Program-made: the position numbers and the translations under genes
Shown here: positions 8,331-17,781 of the stretch, one piece after another
Layout of the letters: each line of letters starts with the position of its first letter
How positions within the stretch are numbered: position 1 is the stretch's first letter
Assembly (NCBI GenBank): GCA_963702765.1
Contig: CAVPEB010000075.1
Span: 60,921-124,920 of the forward strand
Origin: DATMNR01 sp963702765
Lineage (GTDB): Bacteria > Chloroflexota > Ktedonobacteria > Ktedonobacterales > Ktedonobacteraceae
Reading direction: 5' to 3'
DNA length: 64,000 bases
The notes under the pieces: model-generated
Database searches by the model: none
Told to the model about the DNA's origin: nothing
Seen by the model: the letters and a program-made list of their open reading frames with translations, nothing else

Positions 8331-9815
8331 ATGGCGACACGGAATATAGCAGCGGTCGATCTCGGAGCGGAAAGTGGGCGTATCATCCTGGCACGCTTTG
8401 ATGGCCAGCATCTGAGCCTGGAAGAGGTACATCGCTTCCCCAATCGGCCAGTGATGCTGCACGGGCATCGCTTCTGGAATGTGCTGGGTTTATGGGACGA
8501 GATGCTCTCCGGGCTTCGTAAAGCGCGTAGACTCGCGGGAACCCTCGACAGCATTGGTATCGATACATGGGGGGTCGATTACGGCCTGGTGGATAGCCAC
8601 GGATTCCTGCTCGGTCAACCTTTCCAGTATCGCGACCACCGTACGAACGGCATAATGGAGCAGGTTTTCGTAAGCATTCCCCGAGATGTGTTATATAGTC
8701 GCACGGGCATCCAATTCCTGCCATTCAACACGCTCTTCCAGCTCTACGCACACGAACACATGCAGCCTGGTGAATTAGCACGTTCCCAACGCCTGCTCAT
8801 GATTTCTGATTTGCTGCACAATTGGCTCTGCGGGTCACTCGTGACAGAATACACCAACGCGACTACAACACAATGCTGGGACCCCATCGCCGAAACGTGG
8901 TTGACTGACCTGCTCGATCAACTCTCAATTCCTACCTCTATGCTCGCACCTGTGGTCAATGCTGGTACGCCATTAGGAGAGGTTTTGCCGGAATTAAGGA
9001 GCGACGTAGGCAAAGCACGAGTAGTCGCTCCGGCAACACATGATACTGGCTCTGCGATTGTGGCCACACCAGTGTCGCTGGTGGACGGCTGGGGTTATAT
9101 CAGTTCTGGCACCTGGTCGCTGGTAGGAGTGGAACTCTCAAGGCCGATCATGACACCGGAGGCTCTAGCCGCTAACTGTACGAACGAGGGAGGAGTATTC
9201 GGCACAACCCGTTTCCTCAAGAACGTGATGGGTTTGTGGCTGCTACAGGAATGCCAGCGAAGGTGGGCACTTGATGGTCATGCCACAGATTATGACACAT
9301 TGTTGGCAGAAGTGGATAGTGTTCCGGCATTTACGACTCTCATCGATCCAGATGATCCGCGTTTTCTGGCTCCAGAAAACATGCCGATGGCGATCAACAC
9401 GTATCTTTTGGAACATGGGCACGCACCGCTTCAGACATCAGCGGCTTTCGGACGCTGTATTATGGAAAGCCTCGTGCTGCGCTATTGCCAAGTGTTCCAA
9501 CAAATCAGCTTGCTAACTGGCATCACAATGAATGGTGTGTATGTGCTTGGTGGAGGGGCGCGTAATGAGCGTCTCAACCAATGGCTGGCCGACGCGCTCG
9601 ATATCCCAGTTATCGCTGGACCAACAGAGGCAACAGCACATGGTAACGCACTTATGCAGTTAGTGGGACTTGGCGAGCTGCACAATCTGGAAGAGGTGCG
9701 GGCAGTTGCGCGGCACGAGCCTACGCAGATATTTTCACCGCGCAGTGCTCACCACACTACCTGGAATGAGACAGCACAACGCTTCAGTACTATGTATACC
9801 AAACAAAATAGGTAA
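8331..9815 (+). CDS. rhaB: Rhamnulokinase (FGGY family)
   Basis: A 494-residue sugar kinase with two actin-like domains, the usual FGGY length. It phosphorylates L-rhamnulose at C1 using ATP. Visible features are the N-terminal phosphate loop VDLGAESGRI, the substrate region IDTWGVDYGL and QPFQYRDHRT, the ATP-domain motif THDTGSAIV, and the late adenosine motif VLGGGARNERLNQWLADAL. It starts 17 bases after the aldolase stop behind AGAGAGGGGAA, so it is cotranscribed. With mutarotase, isomerase and aldolase-dehydrogenase it completes a phosphorylative rhamnose route to dihydroxyacetone phosphate and lactate. Confidence 0.93.
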   Translation: MATRNIAAVDLGAESGRIILARFDGQHLSLEEVHRFPNRPVMLHGHRFWNVLGLWDEMLSGLRKARRLAGTLDSIGIDTWGVDYGLVDSHGFLLGQPFQYRDHRTNGIMEQVFVSIPRDVLYSRTGIQFLPFNTLFQLYAHEHMQPGELARSQRLLMISDLLHNWLCGSLVTEYTNATTTQCWDPIAETWLTDLLDQLSIPTSMLAPVVNAGTPLGEVLPELRSDVGKARVVAPATHDTGSAIVATPVSLVDGWGYISSGTWSLVGVELSRPIMTPEALAANCTNEGGVFGTTRFLKNVMGLWLLQECQRRWALDGHATDYDTLLAEVDSVPAFTTLIDPDDPRFLAPENMPMAINTYLLEHGHAPLQTSAAFGRCIMESLVLRYCQVFQQISLLTGITMNGVYVLGGGARNERLNQWLADALDIPVIAGPTEATAHGNALMQLVGLGELHNLEEVRAVARHEPTQIFSPRSAHHTTWNETAQRFSTMYTKQNR

Positions 9816-9846
9816 AGTAGCCATGTAGAACTGAAGAATACCGTAA

Positions 9847-9884
9847 ATTTGACTATTGACGCTCAGAATGTCAAATGGTATGGT
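9847..9884 (+). promoter_or_regulatory. Predicted promoter with flanking inverted repeat, upstream of nitrilase gene
   Basis: A -35-like TTGACG (9856-9861), a 17-base spacer and a -10-like TATGGT (9879-9884) lie 55 bases upstream of the nitrilase start. Inverted heptamers ATTTGAC (9847-9853) and GTCAAAT (9870-9876) bracket the -35 box and could be an operator. The gap from rhaB (124 bases) suggests the downstream genes can be expressed separately. Confidence 0.4.
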
Positions 9885-9939
9885 TAATGCGTCCTCAAAA
9901 TGTTCCAACTCAATAAACAGGATACTGAGGGGAATTTCC

Positions 9940-11946
9940 ATGAATGCACCTGCACCCACATATACTCGATATCGGGTTGCTGCAATTCAATACGAGCCAT
10001 CCCTTGGCGAAAAAGAGAAGAACGTAACTGACCTTCTCCAGCTTGTGGAGGAGGCTGCTCAGCACAATGCGCGTTTGATCGTCTTACCAGAAATGGCAAC
10101 TACAGGTTATTGCTGGGAGTCTCGTTCAGAAATTGCTCCCTTTGTTGAACCAATCCCCGGCCCAACTACCGATCGTTTTCAACAACTTGCAACACACTAC
10201 GACTGTTATATCACCGTTAGCCTCGCTGAAGTCGATCCTACAACAGATGTTTACTACAATTCTCTGGTCTTGATCGGCCCATATGGCTTGATTGGGTCAT
10301 ATCGCAAAATACACTCGTATATCTCTGAACCACGCTGGGCACGAGATGGTGATCTGGATATGCCAGTGTGGGAAACGCCCCTTGGCCGACTTTCAGGTCT
10401 CATTTGTCAGGACGCTTCATTCTTCGAGGCGGCGCGTATTCCTGCATTACGTAAAGCAGATGTATTACTTTTCCCAACGAACTGGCTGGAAGAGAAATGC
10501 CCGAGTAGCTGGTGGATGGCACGAGCATTTGAGAATGGCGTGTATTTTATTGCTGCTGACCGCTACGGCATTGAACGTGGGGTACAGTTCAGCGGTGGTA
10601 GCTGTGTCATTGATCCGGATGGAGCTATTCAAGACTACCTTGACAGCGGCGATGGTATTGTTTACGGCGAAGTAGATTTAAATCGTAGCCGCACGAAGAG
10701 TTGGGGAAGCAGCCAGGAAGAAATCATCGGTGATAGGGTAGCCGATCGCCAGCCAGGTGCCTATATGACATTAGTCAATAACACCTACCTGTGGGAACCG
10801 CTACGTTACCATGGTCTCTACGAGATGCGGGAGCTGCCTCCTGGACAACTTTCGTGTGTTGGCATCATGCAATTTGATTTGCAAGCATTCCTGGGGGTAC
10901 ATGAGCCTGCTCAAGAGCTTGTAAGGTCACATCAAGCCAGTCCAGTCACAACCTTGCGAGATACACTTAAGACACTTCTGAAAGATCACGCACCAGCACG
11001 TCCGGATATCCTGGTTCTGCCGGAACTGATCTTGCCTGGCCCACCTAGTACACTAGATTTAAATCCTGAGACAGTAGCCCGTATTCAAGCTAGGGCAATT
11101 GAAATACCGGGACCAGAAATTGATGAGTTGATTATGCTGGCGAACGAGTATCAAATAAGCCTCGTTCTGGGGGTGGCAGAGAAAGCCGTAGCGGGGAGTG
11201 TGAATGATCTCTCAAAGAGGGATGCAAACACCCACACCAATACATATTACAACACGATCTTGCTTATTGACCCGGAAGGGGTATACGGCAAGTATCGTAA
11301 GATACATCTAACACACAGTGACAAACTTTGGGCAAATCCTGGTAATCTGGGCTTGCCGACATTCGATACACCTGTCGGGCGCATTGGTTTAGCAACCGGG
11401 TACGATGTGCTTTTTCCAGAAACTTTACGTGTGCTTGCCGGGAATGGTGCAGATCTGGTATGCGCTCCAACGTTTCTCAATTTTCCCGATCCCATTGGCC
11501 TGGACCCTTCCAGTATAAAGTTTGAACGTCCTGTTGCGCCCGATGAGTACGATCCTACTCATTCTCTGATCTGGAGAGTACGAGCCTCTGAACATCAGGT
11601 CTATTTAGCGGTGGCAAACTGGAGAGGAGAGTCAGGTAATATACGAGCTAATGGATATAGTGGCATTTACTCGCCATCTTTTCCTTATTATCCGTGGCCA
11701 GAAGTCATTGCAGATGACGAAGAACTCTCGTTGACAATGATGACGATTGACACACGTGAACAGCGCACTGGTCGACGTTTGGCAACAACTCCGCTTCAGT
11801 ATGCTCCTGGCGAAATGGTTGGTTCGCTTACTGGTGAACTTGCTTACGATATTCGTGATAGCATTCCTGGAAACGTAGTACGAGGTAAACCGTTGTTGCG
11901 CAAACGTATGCCTTTCTGGTACCTGGATCTCGTAAGACGTTATTAA
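9940..11946 (+). CDS. Tandem two-domain carbon-nitrogen hydrolase, second domain without catalytic Cys
   Basis: A 668-residue protein with two complete nitrilase-superfamily domains. Domain 1 (about residues 10-290) has the full Glu-Lys-Cys triad in VLPEMATTGY, YRKIHSYISE and LICQDASF. Domain 2 (about 310-640) keeps Glu (VLPELILPGP) and Lys (YRKIHLTHSD), but its nucleophile motif reads ATGYDVLFPE, so the usual cysteine (CYD..FPE) is glycine. It therefore appears to be one active amidase/carbamoylase-like domain fused to a pseudo-enzyme domain. The frame opens at 9856, but the ATG at 9940 behind GAGGGGAA fits the conserved start (TRYRVAAIQYEPSLG). The substrate is unknown. Downstream SDR and LUD genes on the same strand may be cotranscribed. 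Confidence 0.85.
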   Translation: MNAPAPTYTRYRVAAIQYEPSLGEKEKNVTDLLQLVEEAAQHNARLIVLPEMATTGYCWESRSEIAPFVEPIPGPTTDRFQQLATHYDCYITVSLAEVDPTTDVYYNSLVLIGPYGLIGSYRKIHSYISEPRWARDGDLDMPVWETPLGRLSGLICQDASFFEAARIPALRKADVLLFPTNWLEEKCPSSWWMARAFENGVYFIAADRYGIERGVQFSGGSCVIDPDGAIQDYLDSGDGIVYGEVDLNRSRTKSWGSSQEEIIGDRVADRQPGAYMTLVNNTYLWEPLRYHGLYEMRELPPGQLSCVGIMQFDLQAFLGVHEPAQELVRSHQASPVTTLRDTLKTLLKDHAPARPDILVLPELILPGPPSTLDLNPETVARIQARAIEIPGPEIDELIMLANEYQISLVLGVAEKAVAGSVNDLSKRDANTHTNTYYNTILLIDPEGVYGKYRKIHLTHSDKLWANPGNLGLPTFDTPVGRIGLATGYDVLFPETLRVLAGNGADLVCAPTFLNFPDPIGLDPSSIKFERPVAPDEYDPTHSLIWRVRASEHQVYLAVANWRGESGNIRANGYSGIYSPSFPYYPWPEVIADDEELSLTMMTIDTREQRTGRRLATTPLQYAPGEMVGSLTGELAYDIRDSIPGNVVRGKPLLRKRMPFWYLDLVRRY

Positions 11947-12076
11947 TTTCCACTAACTTGCCTTGCTAACACGTTGGGCTGGCATATATATGTCTCACCA
12001 AAGTTGCTTCGCGATTAAACGAAACACTAAACAGCTAGCGCGAGTGGTCAGGCTAGTCGAAAGGAGACAGAATTTT

Positions 12077-12841
12077 ATGAGACTGAAAGACAAAGTTGCA
12101 ATCATCACAGGCTCCGCGAGCGGCATGGGACAGGCAGCAGCAGAACTCTTCGCTCGTGAAGGAGCTAGTATTGTAGTAACTGACATTGCTACTGATGCCG
12201 GCGAAGAAACGGCCCGAAAGATTCGTGATGCTGGCAACAAAGCTATATTTATTGCAGCTAATGCTGCAAAAGAAAACGATGTCAAAAACATGGTTGGCGC
12301 TGCTATCGATGCTTTTGGACATGTCGATGTGCTCTACAATAATGCTGGAATTATGCCCTCTGATGATGGGAGTGTCACCGATATCACTGAAGAGACATGG
12401 GATAGGATCATAGATGTGAACCTGAAGAGTGCCTTTCTTTGTTCGAAATACACAATACCACATATGGTAAAGCAAGCTAAAGGCTCGATTATTAACGTTG
12501 CCTCTTTTGTATCATTTATGGGCTGCACAGTTCCACAAGATGCATATACCGCTTCCAAAGGCGGTATGCTCTCATTGACAAAATCTTTCGCGGTTCAGTA
12601 CGGAAAAGACGGTATACGCTGCAATGCGATTTGCCCGGGGCCAATCGAGACGCCGCTGCTGCGCATGCTTTGGACCAGTGAGGAGGCACGTAACCTGCGG
12701 CTTAACCGCATCCCGCTGGGTCGATTCGGGGAACTGAATGACATTGTCTATATGGCTCTCTACCTCGCCTCTGACGAGTCATCCTGGACAACAGGAGCCT
12801 GGCTCATCGTCGATGGGGGCATCACGTCCCATTATTTTTGA
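12077..12841 (+). CDS. SDR-family NAD(P)-dependent oxidoreductase
   Basis: A 254-residue classical short-chain dehydrogenase. It has the TGSASGMG cofactor loop near residue 12, DITD-like Asp at the end of beta-2 (VVTDIA, favouring NAD), NNAGIM, the catalytic Ser in NVASF, YTASKGG (Tyr/Lys), and PGPIETPLL. The C-terminus WTTGAWLIVDGG is the usual substrate-side end. The ATG at 12077 is chosen over upstream in-frame codons because AAGGAG lies 10 bases before it and the family begins with LKDKVAIITG. It lies 6 bases from the LUD gene and so is probably co-transcribed. A role in oxidising a rhamnose-derived or lactaldehyde-like alcohol is possible but inferred. Confidence 0.88.
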   Translation: MRLKDKVAIITGSASGMGQAAAELFAREGASIVVTDIATDAGEETARKIRDAGNKAIFIAANAAKENDVKNMVGAAIDAFGHVDVLYNNAGIMPSDDGSVTDITEETWDRIIDVNLKSAFLCSKYTIPHMVKQAKGSIINVASFVSFMGCTVPQDAYTASKGGMLSLTKSFAVQYGKDGIRCNAICPGPIETPLLRMLWTSEEARNLRLNRIPLGRFGELNDIVYMALYLASDESSWTTGAWLIVDGGITSHYF

Positions 12842-12847
12842 TACAAT

Positions 12848-13408
12848 ATGACACAGATAATTGAACTTTTAACACGTTTCAAAAATCGGCTTGAATTTGT
12901 TGGTGGCGAGGCACATTCAGTCGAAAACCTGGGACAAGCGGCAGAGATTATCGTAGGTCATCCTGCACTTGTACAAAAAGAAATCATTGTGGCCCCTAAC
13001 TTTGCTACTTTCCAATTCTGGGCGGCAATTCTTCCATTGTTGCGAGATAACGGCATTGACGTTCGAGAGGTAGAAAGTCCAGCAAGCGTTGCAGATGCAC
13101 CTGCCGGACTTTCCACAGCAGAACTGGCTATTGCTGAAACCGGCAGTGTACTCTTAGCAGAGAATGCGCTTGAAGCACGCGTAGTTGGTATGCTGACCCT
13201 GACCCATTTTGTACTTGTGCGCAAAGAGACGTTGTTTCCCATGCTAGAAGACGCTGGAAAATTGCTCGTAGAGCTAACGAAGTCTGGATCTGACCAGCGA
13301 CACTATATCTCACTCGTAACAGGCCCGAGCCGCACAGCCGATATTGAGCGAACGTTAACAATCGGTGTGCAAGGACCAAAAGCCTTTTGTGTCATCCTTG
13401 TAGGGTAG
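12848..13408 (+). CDS. LUD domain protein (LutC/YkgG-like)
   Basis: A 186-residue protein consisting of one LUD (lactate utilisation) domain. Landmarks are ELAIAETGSVLL, the conserved segment TGPSRTADIERTLTIGVQGP, and the C-terminal HGP-like loop (here QGPKAF). In LutABC, the LutC-type subunit helps the iron-sulphur L-lactate dehydrogenase. No LutA or LutB gene is present here, so this is a stand-alone member. It begins 6 bases after the SDR gene. Since the rhamnose route ends in lactate, a link to lactate oxidation is plausible, but only the domain is seen directly. Confidence 0.85.
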   Translation: MTQIIELLTRFKNRLEFVGGEAHSVENLGQAAEIIVGHPALVQKEIIVAPNFATFQFWAAILPLLRDNGIDVREVESPASVADAPAGLSTAELAIAETGSVLLAENALEARVVGMLTLTHFVLVRKETLFPMLEDAGKLLVELTKSGSDQRHYISLVTGPSRTADIERTLTIGVQGPKAFCVILVG

Positions 13409-13410
13409 TA

Positions 13411-13431
13411 AGTAACTTTCGTAAAATTACT
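13411..13431. terminator. Possible bidirectional terminator hairpin
   Basis: AGTAACTTT (13411-13419) and AAAATTACT (13423-13431) form a 9-bp stem with one mismatch and a 3-base loop between the convergent LUD (+) and crtI (-) genes. The stem is AT-rich and overlaps the crtI end, so the call is tentative. Confidence 0.35.
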
Positions 13432-14967
13432 TGCTACTCAGACTTTGCGCTTTTGCCATATCCTCGATCACCAGTTGACTGGTGATATTTGCAGATAGTA
13501 ACACACCCGGAATGCCAGCTCCAGGATGAGTTCCAGCTCCCACAAAGTACAGGCCATCTATATCACGCGAGCGGTTATGGGGGCGGAAGTAAGCTGACTG
13601 GAAAAGTGTTGGCTCGATTGAGAATGCTGCCCCCTGATAACTTCGCAACTCGGATGCAAAATCAAGTGGAGTGAAAGCCTGCTCGGTCACAATACTCGCT
13701 TCAAGTCCTTCTAAACCGGCTTCTTGCTCAAGAAAGTGAATAATCTTGTTACGAAATGCGGGCGCTTCCTGTTCCCAGTCTATGCCATGTGCAAGGTTAG
13801 GCACAGGAGCAAGCACGTAAAGGCTTTCGCAGCCTGGAGGCGCCATCGACGGATCAGTCTTGGTTGGAACATGCAGATAGAGAGCCAGATCTTCCGGCAT
13901 ACCCTGACCATCGAATATATCATGAATAAGCTTGCGATAACGCTCTGGCATAATAATTGTGTGATGGCGAAGATTGTCATACTTGCGATTAATACCCAGG
14001 TACAGCATATAGCAGCTCATGGAATAGTGATAATTTTTCAAACGTCTGGCAACGTTCTTTGGGCGTGAAGATGCAGGTAACAGGTTGAGATAGGTTGTGG
14101 CTACATCACTATTTGCAACAACTACATCTGCAAGAAGCTCTAGTTCCGTCTTCAAGTCGTACTCCCGTAGTCTGGTGTCCATGCAGAAGAAGTTGCTCAA
14201 CAGGCACACCACATCGAACCTCACCACCAAGTGAAAGAAACAGGCGTTCCATTGCCTCAACCAGTGCATACATACCACCAGGTGCGAAATGTACGCCGCC
14301 AAGACGCTCGAGGTAAGGCACAATACTATAAATGGCGCTTGCGCGGAAAGGATTGCCTCCAATGAATAACGGATGGAACGAGAAGACCATGCGTAACTGC
14401 GGATTGCGGAAGTAGCGAGAAACATAAGAGTAGACGCTGCGCTGCGCACTGTAACGCATGAGTTCAGGCACTACACTCATAAATCCACTCAGCGTAAGGA
14501 AAGGTTGATCGGCTAGATCCGCAAAAGCGCGATCATAGATGCGCTGTGTATCGGCAAGAAATGAGCGATATCCTTGTACATCACGTGGCTCAAATTTGGC
14601 GATTTCGGCTTCATCTTCCTCCGGAGTTCCCCAATAGTCAAAATAACGACCATCGTGAAAGTAGATGCGATAAAACGGGCTGAGAGGTAACAGATGAACA
14701 TCCTCTTCAAAGTTTCGTCCAGTTGCCTTCCAGAGGTCCTCAAGCAGGTGTGGCGCTGTAATCAGGCTAGGTCCCATATCAAACGTAAAGCCATCCTGTT
14801 TAAGCTGGTAAGCTCGTCCTCCAAGGCGCTCACGCGCCTCTACAAGTGGTGACTGTGTGTCCAGCAGCTTGCAAGCGAATGGCCGTTGCGAGTCCACCAA
14901 ATCCACCACCAATAACGATAGCAGTGCTATTGCGATGTTCACTGTATAGCAGGTGTTGTTGCATCAT
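13427..14967 (-). pseudogene. crtI: Phytoene desaturase-type carotenoid oxidoreductase, two frameshifts
   Basis: A CrtI-family flavoprotein spread over three reading frames. From the ATG at 14967 the first frame gives IVIGGGFGGLATAIRLQAAG, the FAD-binding dinucleotide fold. An apparent extra base near 14848 shifts to the frame starting VEARERLGGRAY, which carries DMGPSLITAP and the middle of the enzyme. A second apparent extra base near 14139 shifts to ELLADVVVANSDVATTYL and the C-terminus, with the family end motif FVGAGTHPGAGIPGVLLSA. Apart from the two indels, the protein (about 510 residues) is well conserved. It would introduce double bonds into phytoene or a later carotene. It is the last gene of the crtB-glycosyltransferase-CruF-crtI series on this strand. 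Recent inactivation and sequence error are both possible. Confidence 0.85.
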
Positions 14968-15096
14968 TAGAAAGTATTTGTTTCACAGTTGTATGGTCTC
15001 CTCAGCATGCATGAGATTCAGTACCCGTCACTCTCATCAGAAAGTTCGCGCACACGCATCTCGACATCCTGCAAAAGGTGTGTAGAATCAATGTAA

Positions 15097-16643
15097 TCAC
15101 TTCGTGAAAGCGCCGGACCGAACCGTAAGTGTTACATTCCAGCGTCCTTGTTGTGTATATGACAAGCCAGCGGGGACGATTGCTACTTTTGTATGCCCAT
15201 CTTTCTCAACCATCTCTACCAAACGGGCAAACCCCTGCCGGAATGGGAGAGAGGCATTATTTTCAGTCCTCGATGTGTTTCGTGGATCGATATCAGGGTA
15301 TGCTTCTGGAAAGACGACGAGCAATTCACCACCGCGTAATATGCGAACCGAGTCTTTCATTGCATTTCGTATATAGCGCCTTGACTCATCTAATGTATAT
15401 GCCTTTGATGGCGTTTTCGGAATCCTGTTCAGGATTGGCATGTAACTGTTCTGATCGCAAGTACAATTGGCCAATCAACCATGTAGCATGCTAACTCCAT
15501 AAAATTACGCACCCAGCGCTTCCGCACCCAATCAAGTGCTACAAAGATATGCAGAGCGCCGAGGAATTGCTCTTCATCAGAATACAACCATCATAGAGGT
15601 GGTGATAGTGGCGCGCAGCAATCAATACTGGCCCGGTGCGTCGGCACATTTTCCAATCCCTCAACGACTAGTTTTACTTTGCGGCGAGCAATCACCCAAC
15701 TGCCTTTATGCAATACCACTACTGATATGCGCTTGAAGATGGAATTGTTTGCTTCCGTAGTTTCCCTGAATTTTCTATCTGTTTGTAGGAAGAAAACGAG
15801 CGATGCCGGAACAACGCCAAGAAATACCGCCATGAGAGTAGGAATCCAGAGCCTGGCGCTCAAATCCAACGCTACAGCAAAACCAATATTTGCGGCATAC
15901 ATGCCAAATGGAAGCCAGACAATTATTCGCTTTGGATCGAGGTTCGTTCGCCAGAGCAGCCGACTTACTCCCATAAACGCCAGTCCGGTCACTGACCATC
16001 CAACCAGATTACTAATGGGCATACCAAAGTATGGGCCAGGCTGATGCCAGATCCAGAAGTGAAGTGGAAGATTATTACTGGCCATTGCTGGATCCAATGC
16101 CAGATCCCATACTGTCAGGAAATATGCGCCCAGTGCAAGAGACCAGAGCGTCTCCTTTCGACTTGTCTTGCGGATGGAGGGAGATTAGTATTTGCGTTTG
16201 CATATCGAAGATGCAGTAACTTTGGAACAATCACACTTGCCAGGATATAGCTGGTAAAGCCCATATAGAACCATGATAGAGGTATGGAATAAGGTACATG
16301 ACCAAGAATTTTAATACCCAAGAAACTCGTGTAGGAATAAGGGCCAAAGGGGAATCCGGTACTGGTGCCAAGCAGTTCCATGCTTAGCGAGATCGTGGTT
16401 GAAGCAATGAAAAAGATGAGTCGTTTTCCTGGTACCAATAAAGAGCAAGCCAAAGAGAAGCATCGTTGCTGCGCCGAAAATAATATGCAGCGATCCAGCA
16501 TAACTGATACCAAAATTGAAGACTTCAATGAGAGACGGATTCCAATCCCACAATTCAGGATGCGGCAGCATCACTAAAAGACCCGCTATTCCAAACACCA
16601 GGGCTGCAAGATGACAGAAAAAAAGAATTTTGATTACTCTCAT
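15097..16643 (-). pseudogene. CruF-like carotenoid hydratase fused to PlsC-type acyltransferase, at least six frameshifts
   Basis: The N-terminal half is a polytopic carotenoid biosynthesis protein (CruF/DUF422): MRVIKILFF start at 16643, then MELLGTSTGFPFGPYS and IPLSWFYMGF. The C-terminal half is a glycerolipid-type acyltransferase, with VEGLENVPT, AARHYHHLYDG (replacing the usual HxxxxD box), and VFPEAYPDIDP and VPAGLSY near the end. The pieces lie in different frames, with shifts near 16435, 16150, 15633, 15560, 15450 and 15415. Codons between shifts are well conserved. The ATG overlaps the preceding glycosyltransferase stop (TAATG). A CruF plus glycosyl- and acyltransferase set would make a glycosylated, acylated hydroxy-carotenoid; that product is inferred from family roles. 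Confidence 0.8.
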
Positions 16644-17781
16644 TACATGCCTCCACGAACTAGTATACGACCACGCCAGATATGCCGCCGCCGTAAAGCG
16701 CTTCTCGATAGTTGGATAGCTACTGGCAGATCGCAGAGTGGTGAAAGCCAGTATGTCCAGGGTCGACGTCGATATGCTCTCATAGTACCAAAAAGCACAC
16801 CAATACGCATAGCCCCCAAGAGTACTATTAAAAAACAACATCCAATTATGACTCATATGCATGGTGACAAGTAAAGAGCATAAATGGTAAAGGTAGTGCC
16901 TGAACAAATACAATTTCGAGCAATCCCACCAAAGTATGTATACCAGAGAAGCGATCATGCATCGGCAGCGAACGAGGCCAGTTGTGCCAGGTATCACGCC
17001 AATCTGTGTACATTTTAACAGAAACCAGGTCTCCAGCCTCGTAAAAGCCTATTGGATAACCTGATGCTACCAGAGTTCGCGCAATGTGATGTCTTCACAT
17101 ACAGAGTTACGAACGCCTTAAAAACCATCACACGCTTCTAATGCTTCCCGTCTGAATAGAAAGCACTGTCCATTTGCTTGCACCTCACTCACACGGCTTA
17201 TGACCTTTCCCGGCATGCCAAAACGATAGACCAAGTGTAGTGAGCAAGGAGGGATGTAATAATCCTTCGCCATTACTTCCGATTTCTTGCAAGGTTGCTA
17301 TACTCAATGCAGAGAGTTTTACCTTTTTTGCTTGCTCAAGAAGCGAAAGTGTAAGAGGAGCCTTAGGGCGAACATCCGCATCCATCGTAAGTATCCAATT
17401 TGATTCAGGGTTAGCAGAACGCAATCCTACTTGCAATCCCCATGCTTTGCCGTTCCAACCTGATGGTATAGGACTGGCATCAACCAGACATATACGATCG
17501 TTATCACGGATGTACCTGGAGACTAATTCTTGTGTGCCATCATCGGAACCCCCATCCACAACAATTATTTCAGCAACTTCTTCTCCTTGAGCGACCAGAC
17601 CATCAAGGCATGGTTCAAGGCGCATGCGCTCGTTCAGCACTGGCACAATTACCGAAACCCTCTCATGCTCGTAGGATGGAACAGCGAGTGCAAAATGATG
17701 TGATGACCAGGGTGCCGCAAGGCTCCTCCCTGTGTTTCGCTCAACAGGATATATGCGTTCGCCGCCCATAGTGCGTATCAA
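16643..17781 (-). pseudogene. Family 2 glycosyltransferase of the carotenoid cluster, multiple frameshifts
   Basis: The intact N-terminal part (17781-17185) has the GT2 fold: SVIVPVLNERMRLEPCLDGL, IIVVDGGSDDGT and a DXD-type metal motif (TMDADVRP). The frame then changes near 17200. In other frames the sequence continues with VQANGQCFLFRREALEAC, VCEDITL (the acidic acceptor motif), YTDWRDTWHNWPRSL and the C-terminal RRRHIWRGRILVRGGM, ending at 16643-16645. Indels lie near 17200, 17120, 17085 and 16860, and further downstream. Homologues (CruC-like) glucosylate carotenoids and are followed by the CruF gene, as here. The true start is uncertain because the frame upstream of 17781 is also disturbed where the crtB end shifts. 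Confidence 0.75.
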
